From positions 1 through 33,145 of the IMG/VR virus record IMGVR_UViG_3300009414_000041: a DNA stretch of 33,145 nt. One strand, 5' to 3'. Under the pieces are notes generated by a model. That model had not been told where the DNA came from. It saw only the letters and a program-made list of their open reading frames with translations, and ran no database searches. A program made the position numbers and the translations under genes. Source of the DNA: a virus. Below are positions 16,084-24,217 of this stretch, piece after piece (the stretch's first letter is position 1; each line of letters opens with the position of its first letter).

Positions 16084-18041
16084 TGGTAGCAACGGTCATT
16101 GAAGAGAATGAAGTATCTATAAATGGGGTTCACTACCCTGTTACAAGACCTATACAGGCTATATTAGCTTCTTTATATCCACCTAAAGTTACTATCGGTG
16201 ACACCTCAAGAGACTCACAGACAAGGGCATCTGTCATATCTTGGGCAGACTGGAGAGGTGGTCTTGGTATTGAGAGGATGGAGGGGACTGTTGATGTAGA
16301 TAAAACATGGTGGTCTACAGCACAGCTTAGATATAAAAGGCATCTGGTATTACCGCCTCTGTCTAATAAGACAGGATCAAATGGAACTTTAGCTGCATCA
16401 GCTCACGCTATAGCAGGATTAACATCAGCAGTTATTGGTGAGCTTAGTGATTCCATATACGCATGTTGCGACCATAAAGTATTAAAGTACACATCCGCTA
16501 CAGATGTCTGGGCAGTAGTGGCTACTCTTGGTGCTAATGCAACAGATACCTTAACGGTTAATCTTGGAGGGACTGTATATATTATCTTTGCTCATACTAC
16601 TGGATATACATACAGTACTGACGGAGCATCGTGGACGGCTGACACTACGCATACTGCAAAGTATATGACATGGTGGGACAATAAACTGTACTGGATTAAT
16701 AATGCTGGTCAGTTATATAACGCTACTTCTCCAAGTGGGTCTCCTACTACAGATGCACTGCTCCCACTTCCTGCCGGATATGTAACAGATCTCTTTATTG
16801 CCAGAGATTCTTCTGGCAATCCAATCATCTATGCCTCTACAAAGGTAGGATTGTTTGCTCATGATGCTACTAATACGAAATGGGTAGAGACTGAAGTAGA
16901 CTTTCCATTCCATCCATATAATGGAATAGGAACAAGAAGATGGAGAGACTCGGTATATTTTCCTGCTGGTCTGGGTATATATAAATATATTAATGGATCT
17001 AACAATGCTGTTATTACTACAGTAGGACCAGACAAGGATGATGGGCTACCCTCAGAGGCTAGAGGAACTATTAAACGCCTAGATGCATCTCACAATGAGC
17101 TTCTAGCTATGGTAGATGCTACTACTGCTCCAGTTGTTGCCTCTACTGCTATAACTGGTAACTTCCAATGGAGTGCCGTGCAACACGGACACGGTTCTCC
17201 TGTTATGCCAAATGATACAGGCAAGAGTGGTATATACGGATATAACGAAGTCGGATGGCAGACTAAATGGTATGCTCCTGATGCTGGTAAACCAATATTA
17301 GATACTCATGTTAGTAATGCACATGGCGATTACAGATTATGGTGGGTATTTGATAATGATGTATACAATATGAAGATAGCTTCAGACATTATTAATCCAT
17401 CTCAGCTTGCAGATTTTGAATACGCTAAGACAGCAGATCATTACACTCCTTGGTTCGATGCCGGACAGGTTGAAGTTGATAAGCTGGCATTAAGATTAAA
17501 AGTAGAAGCAAGCGATCTAAGCTCTAATGAAAAGCTAGTTGTTCAATATGAATTAGATCACGCAGAAAATTCTCTGTCTATTCAGACAGGTGATACCGAT
17601 GTAACTTCCACTACTATGGGGGCTGTGAAGGGCGTACAGACGTTTAACTTTGGAGATAGTAGCTCAGTATTAAATGGTAAAGTTTTCAGGGCTATTCGAT
17701 TTAAGGTATCACTTAGTAGAGAAGACTCTGATACTGATGCAGCTAAGAAGTTATCTCCTGATCTTATATCTCTTACCTTTGAGTATAGAAAGAAACTGGA
17801 ATCTAAGTGGGGCCACTCAGTAACAGTAGACTTCTCTAAAGAATATAAAGGTAAGACCCCTCAAGAGCTACGGAATAATCTTATATCTGCTATAGAAAGT
17901 AGACAGCTAGTTGAATTTACATTTAGAGATGATAGTGGTGGTGACCGTAATTACTATGTAGATATAGCATCAGCTTCTGGTTTGGAATATACAGGCTATG
18001 ATGAAAGAGGTCATTCGCAAATCACATTGGTTGAGCCATGA
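16083..18041 (+). CDS. Beta-propeller tail protein (nozzle/hub-like)
   Basis: A 652-residue protein with many short beta-strand repeats containing W, Y and G (for example DNKLYWINNAGQLYNATS, then LFIARDSSGNPIIYASTKVG, then YPF-type blades). This is characteristic of the propeller domain in tail-tube or nozzle proteins of short-tailed phages. The N-terminus (NGVHYPVTRPIQAILASLYP) and the C-terminal beta domain (VEFTFRDDSGGDRNYYV) flank it. The start is coupled to the connector gene by TAATG, and the end overlaps the next gene by four bases. No enzyme motif is visible. It probably forms the tail tip with the connector. Confidence 0.65.
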   Translation: MVATVIEENEVSINGVHYPVTRPIQAILASLYPPKVTIGDTSRDSQTRASVISWADWRGGLGIERMEGTVDVDKTWWSTAQLRYKRHLVLPPLSNKTGSNGTLAASAHAIAGLTSAVIGELSDSIYACCDHKVLKYTSATDVWAVVATLGANATDTLTVNLGGTVYIIFAHTTGYTYSTDGASWTADTTHTAKYMTWWDNKLYWINNAGQLYNATSPSGSPTTDALLPLPAGYVTDLFIARDSSGNPIIYASTKVGLFAHDATNTKWVETEVDFPFHPYNGIGTRRWRDSVYFPAGLGIYKYINGSNNAVITTVGPDKDDGLPSEARGTIKRLDASHNELLAMVDATTAPVVASTAITGNFQWSAVQHGHGSPVMPNDTGKSGIYGYNEVGWQTKWYAPDAGKPILDTHVSNAHGDYRLWWVFDNDVYNMKIASDIINPSQLADFEYAKTADHYTPWFDAGQVEVDKLALRLKVEASDLSSNEKLVVQYELDHAENSLSIQTGDTDVTSTTMGAVKGVQTFNFGDSSSVLNGKVFRAIRFKVSLSREDSDTDAAKKLSPDLISLTFEYRKKLESKWGHSVTVDFSKEYKGKTPQELRNNLISAIESRQLVEFTFRDDSGGDRNYYVDIASASGLEYTGYDERGHSQITLVEP

Positions 18042-18439
18042 CAACTCAGCAAATCCCAGAGATGCCATCAACTTGGGAGGGCTCCGGTCCTGAATGGATT
18101 ACATATGTGGTATTACAACAGCTTGGTAAAATTCCTGATGAGGATTTTACCTATCAGAGTCCTCTTATGGGAGGCAGATTAGATAAAGGTGGATCAGTTG
18201 TAGACTTTATGTTTAAAGATCCTCCTGATCTGGCTATAAATGTACAGGGAAATTACTATCACTATGGCATGGGAACGGAGACAGCGACTAGGGATATATT
18301 GGCTCGTGTACAATTAGCATCTATAGGAGTTATATTAATATTTATAGATGAAGATCGCTTAGAAGATAATCCCTTTTATTATATTCGGGAAGCATTGAGA
18401 TATAGAGATCACTCCAGATTAGGAGGTAGAGGACTGTAA
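18038..18439 (+). CDS. Small PD-(D/E)XK-like endonuclease among tail genes
   Basis: A 133-residue protein between the propeller and fibre genes. Its core runs GGRLDKGGSVVDFMF, then PDLAINVQGNYYHY, then ASIGVILIFIDEDRL. The pattern is an aspartate after a Gly-rich strand, a second strand ending in VQG, and a late hydrophobic strand before a helix. It matches small VSR/DUF559-like restriction-fold nucleases that recur in phage tail gene clusters. The expected catalytic Lys is not obvious, since Q replaces the usual E/Q-X-K segment. It may be weakly active or a structural derivative. Overlaps of four bases before and one base after (TAATG) tie it to tail gene expression. Confidence 0.55.
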   Translation: MTTQQIPEMPSTWEGSGPEWITYVVLQQLGKIPDEDFTYQSPLMGGRLDKGGSVVDFMFKDPPDLAINVQGNYYHYGMGTETATRDILARVQLASIGVILIFIDEDRLEDNPFYYIREALRYRDHSRLGGRGL

Positions 18440-20916
18440 TGGCATATGACGATATAGTACTTAAAGGATATGTATATGACGATGCCGGGAATGGGATTAG
18501 TGGAGCTACAGTAAAAGTTTATCAAGGTGATTCAGCCGAGACTTCTACACATGGCTCTTCATTAGATGATACAACTACTAGTACTGATGGTATGTGGACT
18601 ATTACCTCTTCCAACAGTGCTACTACTGCGAATAATAGACTGGATGTAGAAGTAACATCCTCTGGTGGTGGTTCTAAAAGACGTATCAAATATAGGGACT
18701 CTATACAAGTAGAGAACATAGATACTGAAAAGATAATACTAAGGGCAATAGACGCTGGCAATGCAGATATGCATTTCTTTGCAGATGAGGCTGATGACGC
18801 AGGAGATTACTGGCGAATAAGAGTTACCCCTAGTGATACATTTCTTATTGGTTCAGATAAGGCAGTAGAAGGCACCATCATTGACTACGTTACTATCACT
18901 AACGGTGCTAATGCAGCAGCATCAGTTGTTGCATTGGGTGGTAGCCTTACAGTAGGCGGTGATCTTACAGTATCTGGCGATGACATCACCATGAATACCA
19001 ATACTGATACAGCAATACTTGTAGCTGACGGCACTAACTATAATCCTGTAGTTCCCAGTGGGGTCATAGACCTTGCTAACGATGGGGCGTTTACATTAGA
19101 CAATACAGTTATATCGAGCCAGACAGAGATTACATCGGGAGTAGTTGTTGCTGATGAGTTACTTTATTCTGATGGTGGTGTGATTAAGAAGATTGGACTT
19201 GATAACTTTGTCGAACTTACACCAGCTCTTGCTACTGAAGATGCTATAGCCGATGGTGATTACATTCTATTCCTTGATGGTGGTGCTACTGGCAACATGA
19301 ACAAGGAAGCAGTCCATGATTTGGCTACTTTGTTTGCTGGTGCTGGTATGACAGCTACAAGTTCTGTAGTAAACGTCATAGGAGGTGACGGTATTACCGC
19401 TAACTCTAATGATGTAGCGGTAACAGCAGCCCAGACAACTATCACTTCTGTATTAAATGCAAGTTTAGTTATTGGTAGAGATGGACACAATGATATAGAT
19501 TTCACTACTGATAATACTGTTAGGTTTAGAGTAGGTGATGAAGACCAACTCACACTAACTGATGGGGCTTTAACCCCATCTTCTAATGCTATTGTGGACT
19601 TGGGAACTGATGCTCTTGAGTTTAAAGATGCTTACTTTGATGGTACGTTAGAAGCTGATACCATTACGATTGGCGGTACTAATATACTTACAGGAGCAAT
19701 TGTCACAACTGTAGGTACTATCACTGCTGGTACATGGGAGGGAACTGCTATAGCTTCTGCATACCTTGACGCAGATACAGCACACCTAAGTGGAACGCAA
19801 ACTTTTAGTGGTGCAAAAACATTTTCTGCTGCTGCAACTCTAGCTACAGGTACTACTATAGGTAACCTTACTCTAGCTGATGGAAGTATCACTGACTCTG
19901 GTGGAGCATTAGACTTTGGTAATGAAACCCTGACAACTACAGGGGTTATTACTGCTGGTGGATTTACTATAGGTAGTGCAGCAATACTAGAAGCAGAACT
20001 GGAGATACTTGATGGTGCTACTGTTACTACTACTGAGTTAAACCTCATTGATGGTGGTACAGCTAGAGGTACTACTGCTGTTGCCAGTGGTGACGGTCTG
20101 CTAGTTAATGATGGCGGTACTATGAGGATGACTAATGTAGATACAGTATCTACATACTTCTCAAGTCACAATGTAGGTGGTGGAAATATAGTTACAACAG
20201 GAGCATTGGACTCTGGCTCCATTACTTCTAACTTTGGAACTATAGATACTGGTTCTAGTACTATCACAACAACAGGGCTTATATCTGGTGGCTCTTTAGA
20301 TATAGATAATGTACTTATTAATGGCACGACCATAGGGCATACTGATGATACAGACTTAATGACTGTAGCTGATGGAGTGCTTACAATTGACGGTGACCTA
20401 ACTTTTACTGGCCCTCAAGAGATTACAACTTCATCAGGTGCATTGTCTATAAATCCAACGACAAATACAATTGTCAAAAACCTTGCTGTTGTCCATGACC
20501 CCGATGCAGGTATAACAGATGCTTGGGTACATGTGACTATGGATATTGTTAATTACACTTCAGCAGCAACAGCATTAACCATTACTCCTTCTACTTCATC
20601 AGGTTCATGGACGATGGGTTTGGTAGAGGTATGGGTTATGGGGCATCATTCTGGTCATGATGAGGGCTATACACTTAACCGCTGGAAATTTGAGATTAAT
20701 GATGGCAATCCAACAGTTACCCAGATTGGAAGTGATGAAACAGGGGGAAATTCTCCACCTGTTCTTGATGTGGCTGACTCCTCAAACGATATTATTGTAA
20801 CAGTAGCAAAAAACGCACATCCGAATGCTACTAGACTTGATGGAACCCTGTATGCAAGACTTTTTCTCCCCAATGGTGCAGGAAGTGGACTCACATACAC
20901 AATTACTAAGACATAG
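18439..20916 (+). CDS. Tail fibre protein
   Basis: An 825-residue protein. Residues 1-100 form a carboxypeptidase-regulatory/Ig-like domain (LKGYVYDDAGNGISGATVKV), a common virion-anchoring module. Residues about 150-680 are a long T/S/G/D/A-rich shaft with degenerate repeats such as LTVGGDLTVSG, GTITAGTWEGTAI and ILDGATVTTTELNLIDGG, as in trimeric fibre shafts of aquatic phages. The last 140 residues form a distinct C-terminal domain (WTMGLVEVWVMGHHSGHDEG then LYARLFLPNGAG), probably the receptor-binding or trimerisation tip. A perfect GATGGGG/CCCCATC hairpin at 19561-19580 lies in the coding sequence. It probably determines adsorption, and its low complexity may favour recombination. Confidence 0.8.
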   Translation: MAYDDIVLKGYVYDDAGNGISGATVKVYQGDSAETSTHGSSLDDTTTSTDGMWTITSSNSATTANNRLDVEVTSSGGGSKRRIKYRDSIQVENIDTEKIILRAIDAGNADMHFFADEADDAGDYWRIRVTPSDTFLIGSDKAVEGTIIDYVTITNGANAAASVVALGGSLTVGGDLTVSGDDITMNTNTDTAILVADGTNYNPVVPSGVIDLANDGAFTLDNTVISSQTEITSGVVVADELLYSDGGVIKKIGLDNFVELTPALATEDAIADGDYILFLDGGATGNMNKEAVHDLATLFAGAGMTATSSVVNVIGGDGITANSNDVAVTAAQTTITSVLNASLVIGRDGHNDIDFTTDNTVRFRVGDEDQLTLTDGALTPSSNAIVDLGTDALEFKDAYFDGTLEADTITIGGTNILTGAIVTTVGTITAGTWEGTAIASAYLDADTAHLSGTQTFSGAKTFSAAATLATGTTIGNLTLADGSITDSGGALDFGNETLTTTGVITAGGFTIGSAAILEAELEILDGATVTTTELNLIDGGTARGTTAVASGDGLLVNDGGTMRMTNVDTVSTYFSSHNVGGGNIVTTGALDSGSITSNFGTIDTGSSTITTTGLISGGSLDIDNVLINGTTIGHTDDTDLMTVADGVLTIDGDLTFTGPQEITTSSGALSINPTTNTIVKNLAVVHDPDAGITDAWVHVTMDIVNYTSAATALTITPSTSSGSWTMGLVEVWVMGHHSGHDEGYTLNRWKFEINDGNPTVTQIGSDETGGNSPPVLDVADSSNDIIVTVAKNAHPNATRLDGTLYARLFLPNGAGSGLTYTITKT

Positions 20917-20930
20917 TACAGGAGTGTAAG

Positions 20931-21167
20931 ATGGCGATTACCAAGACAGACGCAGAACTGGAAGCCCTCACAGTAGAGGTCGCTTCAGATGGCACTGTAA
21001 ATGTTATTGCACGATGTAATTATGCATTGTTAGATGACAGTACAGACCCTGATACAATTATTACTCGTACTAGGACAGGTCAGTTTACTGTATCTAATGC
21101 AACATCATCAGAAAAAACAGCAATACAAAGTCTTATATCAAAAGCCAAGATTATTGCAGTCGCATGA
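20931..21167 (+). CDS. Small conserved-type phage protein
   Basis: A 78-residue protein starting at an ATG with GGAG upstream, 14 bases after the fibre gene. The sequence (ITKTDAELEALTVEVASDGT, later STDPDTIITRTRTGQFTVSN) predicts two or three beta strands followed by a helix (SEKTAIQSLISKAK). I have a general impression that such proteins follow fibre genes in marine phages, but I cannot name the family. It could be a fibre chaperone or a small virion component. Confidence 0.75.
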   Translation: MAITKTDAELEALTVEVASDGTVNVIARCNYALLDDSTDPDTIITRTRTGQFTVSNATSSEKTAIQSLISKAKIIAVA

Positions 21168-21192
21168 CAGTAGCCATATAAGGTGAGTATCT

Positions 21193-22269
21193 ATGTTCAA
21201 GAAGATATGGAAGAAACCTAACATACCTAGAATCTCTATACCGAAACCGCACATACCCAGACTGCATATACATCTGGGTATTCCTGATGTATTAAAAAGA
21301 TGGTGGGCTACGCTAAAAGCTGTGCCTATGAATATTGTTAGGTCACCTATCGGAGCATATAGACAGTTAACTAAATGGAGAGACTGGATATTCGCAAAGA
21401 TTGAATATCTAAATTCAGAATCAGAGAAATGGAAACGAGCGTTTAATATCGTAAAGTCTCCATACAGTTTCTTGAGAATGATGGGCTTCAGCCCACAGAT
21501 GGCTATTGGATTACTGGCTTTAGGTTCAACCGCCGGGACAGGGGCTATAGTCAACGAAACTTTGCTCGCAGAAAGGTCATTTTCACGAGGCGATTCTGGC
21601 GTATACGCAGCTCCACATGATGTGCCAACTACATATGAAGAAGGAGATAACACTCTCCGTATTGTACTTGGATCTACTCCAGTACGAGAGATTACGATAG
21701 AGAACGTGAGTGTTGGTACTGTGTTCACGGGGTCTGCTCTCCCTGCTAATGAAACTACGGCTGTTCTCATTGGTGGAGTTGACGTAGACTCAGGAACAGA
21801 TACCGTACTAGAGATAGGGGAACTCATAATAGAAAAGAGTAGATGCAAGAGTATGGACTTTACATCTATTAATGCCCATACGATTAAGGTCATAGGCAAT
21901 GCCAGCGATGGTCAAAGTATTAATGTCACACCCGGAACTGCAAGGATGAGAGCTATAGGTGGTGGCCATCATCAAGCAGAAGCTATGGTTACGTCTGGCG
22001 GTACATATGACCGTATACACATAGATGCTCCTACCAGTGCTGTTAACGGAAAGATAGGAACACTAAGATTAAGTAATCTATTTACCAAAGGTGGAGCCTG
22101 TACATTTACAAGGATGGAAGTAGGTACATTAATCATACAGTTAAATGAAGTAGGCAATGACGGAAACTTCAGTACTAAAGAATTCTCTATTGCAGCTAGT
22201 GTAACTGGTGCAAATTGGACTGTCACAGACAATGTAGAATTAGCAATGACGGAGCCAACGACCCAATAG
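21193..22269 (+). CDS. Membrane-anchored, beta-rich protein with basic proline repeat at N-terminus
   Basis: A 358-residue protein. Residues 4-30 are a basic repeat of P-x-(I/L)-P type (KKPNIPRISIPKPHIPRLHI). Residues 35-90 are basic and aromatic (WWATLK, TKWRDWIF, EKWKRAF). A hydrophobic helix follows at about 96-118 (MAIGLLALGSTAGTGAIV). The remaining 240 residues are beta-rich with repeated GT(L/V)-I motifs suggesting a beta helix or stacked sandwich. The order basic leader, membrane helix, beta domain suggests a protein associated with the cell envelope or with DNA delivery. It is the last gene of the virion operon. No known family recognised. Confidence refers to the gene, not to the function. 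Confidence 0.7.
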   Translation: MFKKIWKKPNIPRISIPKPHIPRLHIHLGIPDVLKRWWATLKAVPMNIVRSPIGAYRQLTKWRDWIFAKIEYLNSESEKWKRAFNIVKSPYSFLRMMGFSPQMAIGLLALGSTAGTGAIVNETLLAERSFSRGDSGVYAAPHDVPTTYEEGDNTLRIVLGSTPVREITIENVSVGTVFTGSALPANETTAVLIGGVDVDSGTDTVLEIGELIIEKSRCKSMDFTSINAHTIKVIGNASDGQSINVTPGTARMRAIGGGHHQAEAMVTSGGTYDRIHIDAPTSAVNGKIGTLRLSNLFTKGGACTFTRMEVGTLIIQLNEVGNDGNFSTKEFSIAASVTGANWTVTDNVELAMTEPTTQ

Positions 22270-22286
22270 CCGGAGGATATATATAT

Positions 22287-22457
22287 ATGTTTTATATATT
22301 TAAAGTTATATATAAGTACAGGCATATAATGCCTGAACTTATAGAATTTATAGAGTTATGTACTAGTGTCAAATCAACTAATGGTGGACTCACAAAGCGT
22401 GAGTCCTCCAAGTTAATGAAACAATACTGGGTATTGGTAAAGAAACTATCGGCTTGA
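22287..22457 (+). CDS. Small hypothetical protein before the control region
   Basis: A 56-residue frame starting at 22287 with GGAGG ten bases upstream. Downstream ATG 22329 is a weaker alternative. The N-terminus is aromatic and hydrophobic (MFYIFKVIYKYRHIM), and the C-terminus (GGLTKRESSKLMKQYWVLVK) is a basic helix. Two hairpins (22319-22335 and 22386-22406) lie in its coding sequence, and its stop codon lies in the palindrome at 22454. The coding potential is modest, so it may be a leader peptide or a real small protein. Confidence 0.45.
   Translation: MFYIFKVIYKYRHIMPELIEFIELCTSVKSTNGGLTKRESSKLMKQYWVLVKKLSA
22319..22335 (+). repeat. Perfect hairpin CAGGCAT/ATGCCTG
   Basis: 7-bp perfect stem with a 3-base loop (ATA), containing the possible downstream start ATG 22329 of the 56-residue frame. 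It could hide that start codon. No U-tract follows, so it is not a terminator by itself. Confidence 0.4.
22386..22406 (+). repeat. Perfect hairpin GGACTCAC/GTGAGTCC
   Basis: 8-bp perfect GC-rich stem with an AAAGC loop inside the 56-residue frame. There is no U-tract, so a terminator is unlikely. It is one of several hairpins packed between 22.3 and 22.85 kb. Confidence 0.5.
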
Positions 22458-22469
22458 GTTTAAACTCAA
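22454..22469. repeat. 16-bp palindrome copy 3 (perfect TTGAGTTTAAACTCAA)
   Basis: Perfect 16 of 16 copy, overlapping the stop of the small upstream frame and lying 51 bases before the -35 box of the promoter that serves the Cro-like gene. This makes it a good candidate for autoregulation by that protein. Confidence 0.8.
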
Positions 22470-22488
22470 ACAACTAGATAGATCTAAA

Positions 22489-22522
22489 CAAGAGGTTCCT
22501 TGAGAATATCAAGGAACTCTTG
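22489..22522 (+). terminator. Long hairpin, possible terminator or attenuator, overlapping a promoter
   Basis: CAAGAGGTTCCTTG (22489-22502) pairs with CAAGGAACTCTTG (22510-22522) in a 13-bp stem with one bulged G and a 7-base loop, followed by ACATTTATTTT. It would end rightward transcription of the virion operon imperfectly. Its 3' arm ends in the -35 box (TTGACA) of the promoter at 22520, so it could also be an operator. Confidence 0.45.
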
Positions 22523-22548
22523 ACATTTATTTTCCCCGATGATAAACT
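22520..22548 (+). promoter_or_regulatory. Sigma70-like promoter for the Cro-like gene
   Basis: Perfect TTGACA (22520-22525), 17-base spacer, TAAACT (22543-22548). The predicted start is near 22555, 25 bases before the preferred ATG at 22580. It probably drives the regulator and possibly the replication genes beyond. Confidence 0.6.
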
Positions 22549-22579
22549 GGATGTCCGAGTTCACCCCACGGAGAACGAT

Positions 22580-22753
22580 ATGAGAACAGAATTGAAATGG
22601 ACAATAGTTGAATGGTTAGAGAAAGAAGAACGCAGTCAGGCATACTTGGCAAGGAAAGCAAACATGTCTGAAGAACACCTAAGTAGAATTATGAATGGGC
22701 ACTGTGAGCCAAAGGAATCAACAGAGGAGAAAATTATGTCAGTAATAAAATAA
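22580..22753 (+). CDS. Small Cro/XRE-type helix-turn-helix regulator
   Basis: 57 residues from ATG 22580 (CGGAG six bases upstream). A longer TTG start at 22520 would overlap the promoter and is less likely. The pattern WTIVEWLEKEERSQAYLARK, then ANMSEEHLSRIMNGHCEPKE, matches the XRE/Cro helix-turn-helix: a helix ending in ..SQAYLA, a turn and a recognition helix (SEEHLSRIMNG), followed by the usual short tail helix (TEEKIMSVIK). Such proteins bind palindromic operators as dimers. The perfect 16-bp palindrome 111 bases upstream, and the seven other copies, are candidate sites. This pairing is inference. It is the only Cro/CI-type protein in the window. Confidence 0.75.
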   Translation: MRTELKWTIVEWLEKEERSQAYLARKANMSEEHLSRIMNGHCEPKESTEEKIMSVIK

Positions 22754-22754
22754 A

Positions 22755-22787
22755 AGGGACTAGCAATCGCCACAATTACTAGCCCCT
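22755..22787 (+). terminator. Hairpin after the regulator gene
   Basis: AGGGACTAGCAAT pairs with ATTACTAGCCCCT in an imperfect stem (11 of 13 pairs) with a 7-base loop, beginning just after the regulator stop. There is no clear U-tract, so partial termination or RNA stabilisation is as likely as true termination. Confidence 0.35.
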
Positions 22788-22820
22788 CGAACAAAGCACC
22801 ATCTATCAGGGAGACAACCT

Positions 22821-22843
22821 AATAGCAACGGCTATTTATTTAT
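22821..22843 (+). terminator. Weak terminator-like hairpin
   Basis: AATAGC/GCTATT with a 4-base loop, followed by TATTTAT. The stem is only 6 bp and AT-rich, so it is weak. It lies in the 136-base space between the regulator and the zinc-ribbon gene, where I see no other gene. Confidence 0.3.
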
Positions 22844-22889
22844 AGCATACCCAGATATTGTGGTCAAATAAATAAGTGGATCAATATAT

Positions 22890-23138
22890 ATGACAAAAAA
22901 GAAACCATGCGATCAATTAGCAGAACCAAAGAATCATCATTGGATAATAGAAAGACCCAATGGTAAGACAAGTCAAGGACAGTGTAAGAACTGTGGATAT
23001 ACAGGAGATGAGCTAGGCAGGACATTTACTAACACAGCAGAAGTTTATAACAACAGAAGAGTTAACGGCAAAGTACAAAAAATTAAAGAGATAACCATAA
23101 AGGGAAAGAAAACGCCATGGCGACTACGGAACTGGTAA
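22890..23138 (+). CDS. Small zinc-ribbon-like protein
   Basis: An 82-residue protein with an HHW followed by SQGQCKNCGYTG, giving His and Cys ligands (C2 plus HH) near residues 16-36. The rest is basic (NNRRVNGKVQKIKEITIKGK). The HHW...S.G.C..CG pattern resembles small zinc-finger proteins frequent in phages, often near transcription or replication genes, but I cannot assign a named family. It overlaps the annealing-protein gene by 22 bases, so the two are expressed together. A nucleic-acid-binding or transcription role is a guess. Confidence 0.65.
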   Translation: MTKKKPCDQLAEPKNHHWIIERPNGKTSQGQCKNCGYTGDELGRTFTNTAEVYNNRRVNGKVQKIKEITIKGKKTPWRLRNW

Positions 23139-24217
23139 GAACAACAGACTACACAATAGACGATGTACGATCATTATTGCAGAGCAAGGGTGGAGTACAG
23201 CCATCAGACCTAGAACTACAGGTCTTCGTAAAGACATGTCAGACAGTAGGGGCTAACCCACTACTGAATGATATGCATTTAATTAAATACTCTAACAATA
23301 GCCCTGCCTCATATGTCACAGGTAAGGACTTTTACACCAAGAAAGCAAGGGCCAATGGTGCCAGTTGGATAGGTGGAGTTATAGTACTCAGAACAATAGA
23401 CGGACAGAGGTCTGTCGTGAAAGAGTCGGGATCATTTGCATTACCTGACGATCAACTGGTAGGTGGATGGGCTAGTGTCAGTACACCAGACGGACCATTT
23501 GAGTCCAGTGTATCAATGGAAGAATACTCGAGTAATCAATCTACATGGAAGAAGATGCCAGCCACCATGATAAGAAAGGTAGCATTGGTACATGCTCTCA
23601 GAGAGGCATACCCTGATGTATTCTCAGGACTATATGACTACTCAGAAATGCAACAGAAGTTTGATGAGCAGGGTATAGATTTAGGCACAATGGTAGAAGA
23701 TGAGAAGACTACCATCATAGACAGTACACCTAAACACTCAAGCCCTATCGTCAACCATGCACAAGACATGGGTGCAACCATAGTCAGCGAGACTGTCATG
23801 GCACAGGAACCAACACCTCAACCACAAATAGTACAAATCCCAGCACCAATAGTGCCAGAGAAACAGGACTCAATTATCTGTCCGCTGCACGGAAAGTCTA
23901 TGAACCTAAGAAGCGGTAACTTTGGAGACTACTACTCCCATCCAGAAGAGGGCTACAAGAAGGGGTGGTGTAACTGCACAGAGGCAAGGCCGTCTGGAGA
24001 ATTTACAGTCGCATGGCTCAATGTAATTAGTGAAGCCCATGGTAGTGAACTCGCAACACAGGTGGAATCAATAGGGAAGGACCAAGATGTGGCATGGTGG
24101 ATCAACATAGTCAATAACGGTTTGAGCGTAAACTCAAATTGTATACAGTGTGGATCGCAGGGCGATGTCGTAGTTAATGGACAGTACTACTGCGTAGCGG
24201 ATGCACCAGATGACTAA
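23117..24217 (+). CDS. RecT/Bet-family single-strand annealing protein with C-terminal Cys extension
   Basis: 366 residues. Residues about 1-195 match the RecT/Bet annealing family: the early helical region (DLELQVFVKTCQTVGANPLL then DMHLIKY), VTGKDFYTKKARANG, and the hallmark KMPATMIRKVALVHALREAY. These proteins pair single strands during phage recombination and double-strand break repair. Here the family domain is followed by a proline-rich linker (about 215-250) and two Cys clusters, CPLHG with WCNC (255 onward) and CIQCG near 342-345 with a terminal Cys. A copy of the palindrome lies in the linker to the second cluster. The partner exonuclease is two genes downstream. The extension is unusual for the family. 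Confidence 0.85.
   Translation: MATTELVRTTDYTIDDVRSLLQSKGGVQPSDLELQVFVKTCQTVGANPLLNDMHLIKYSNNSPASYVTGKDFYTKKARANGASWIGGVIVLRTIDGQRSVVKESGSFALPDDQLVGGWASVSTPDGPFESSVSMEEYSSNQSTWKKMPATMIRKVALVHALREAYPDVFSGLYDYSEMQQKFDEQGIDLGTMVEDEKTTIIDSTPKHSSPIVNHAQDMGATIVSETVMAQEPTPQPQIVQIPAPIVPEKQDSIICPLHGKSMNLRSGNFGDYYSHPEEGYKKGWCNCTEARPSGEFTVAWLNVISEAHGSELATQVESIGKDQDVAWWINIVNNGLSVNSNCIQCGSQGDVVVNGQYYCVADAPDD
24122..24137. repeat. 16-bp palindrome copy 4 (TTGAGCGTAAACTCAA)
   Basis: 14 of 16 positions match. It is inside the annealing protein gene and reads TTG AGC GTA AAC TCA AAT (L-S-V-N-S-N) just before the last Cys cluster. Confidence 0.7.

Noticed and set aside
19561-19580. GATGGGG/CCCCATC hairpin in the fibre gene
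   Set aside because: Perfect but in mid-gene, without a U-run; most likely a chance stem or coding effect.
19616-19631. TTGAGTTTAAAGATGC, a half match to the palindrome
   Set aside because: Only the left arm matches; the right arm is lost, so it is not counted as a copy.
21138-21899. Long antisense open frame (253 codons) on the - strand
   Set aside because: It lies opposite the better supported membrane-anchored protein gene, has no ribosome binding site that I can see and no recognised motif.
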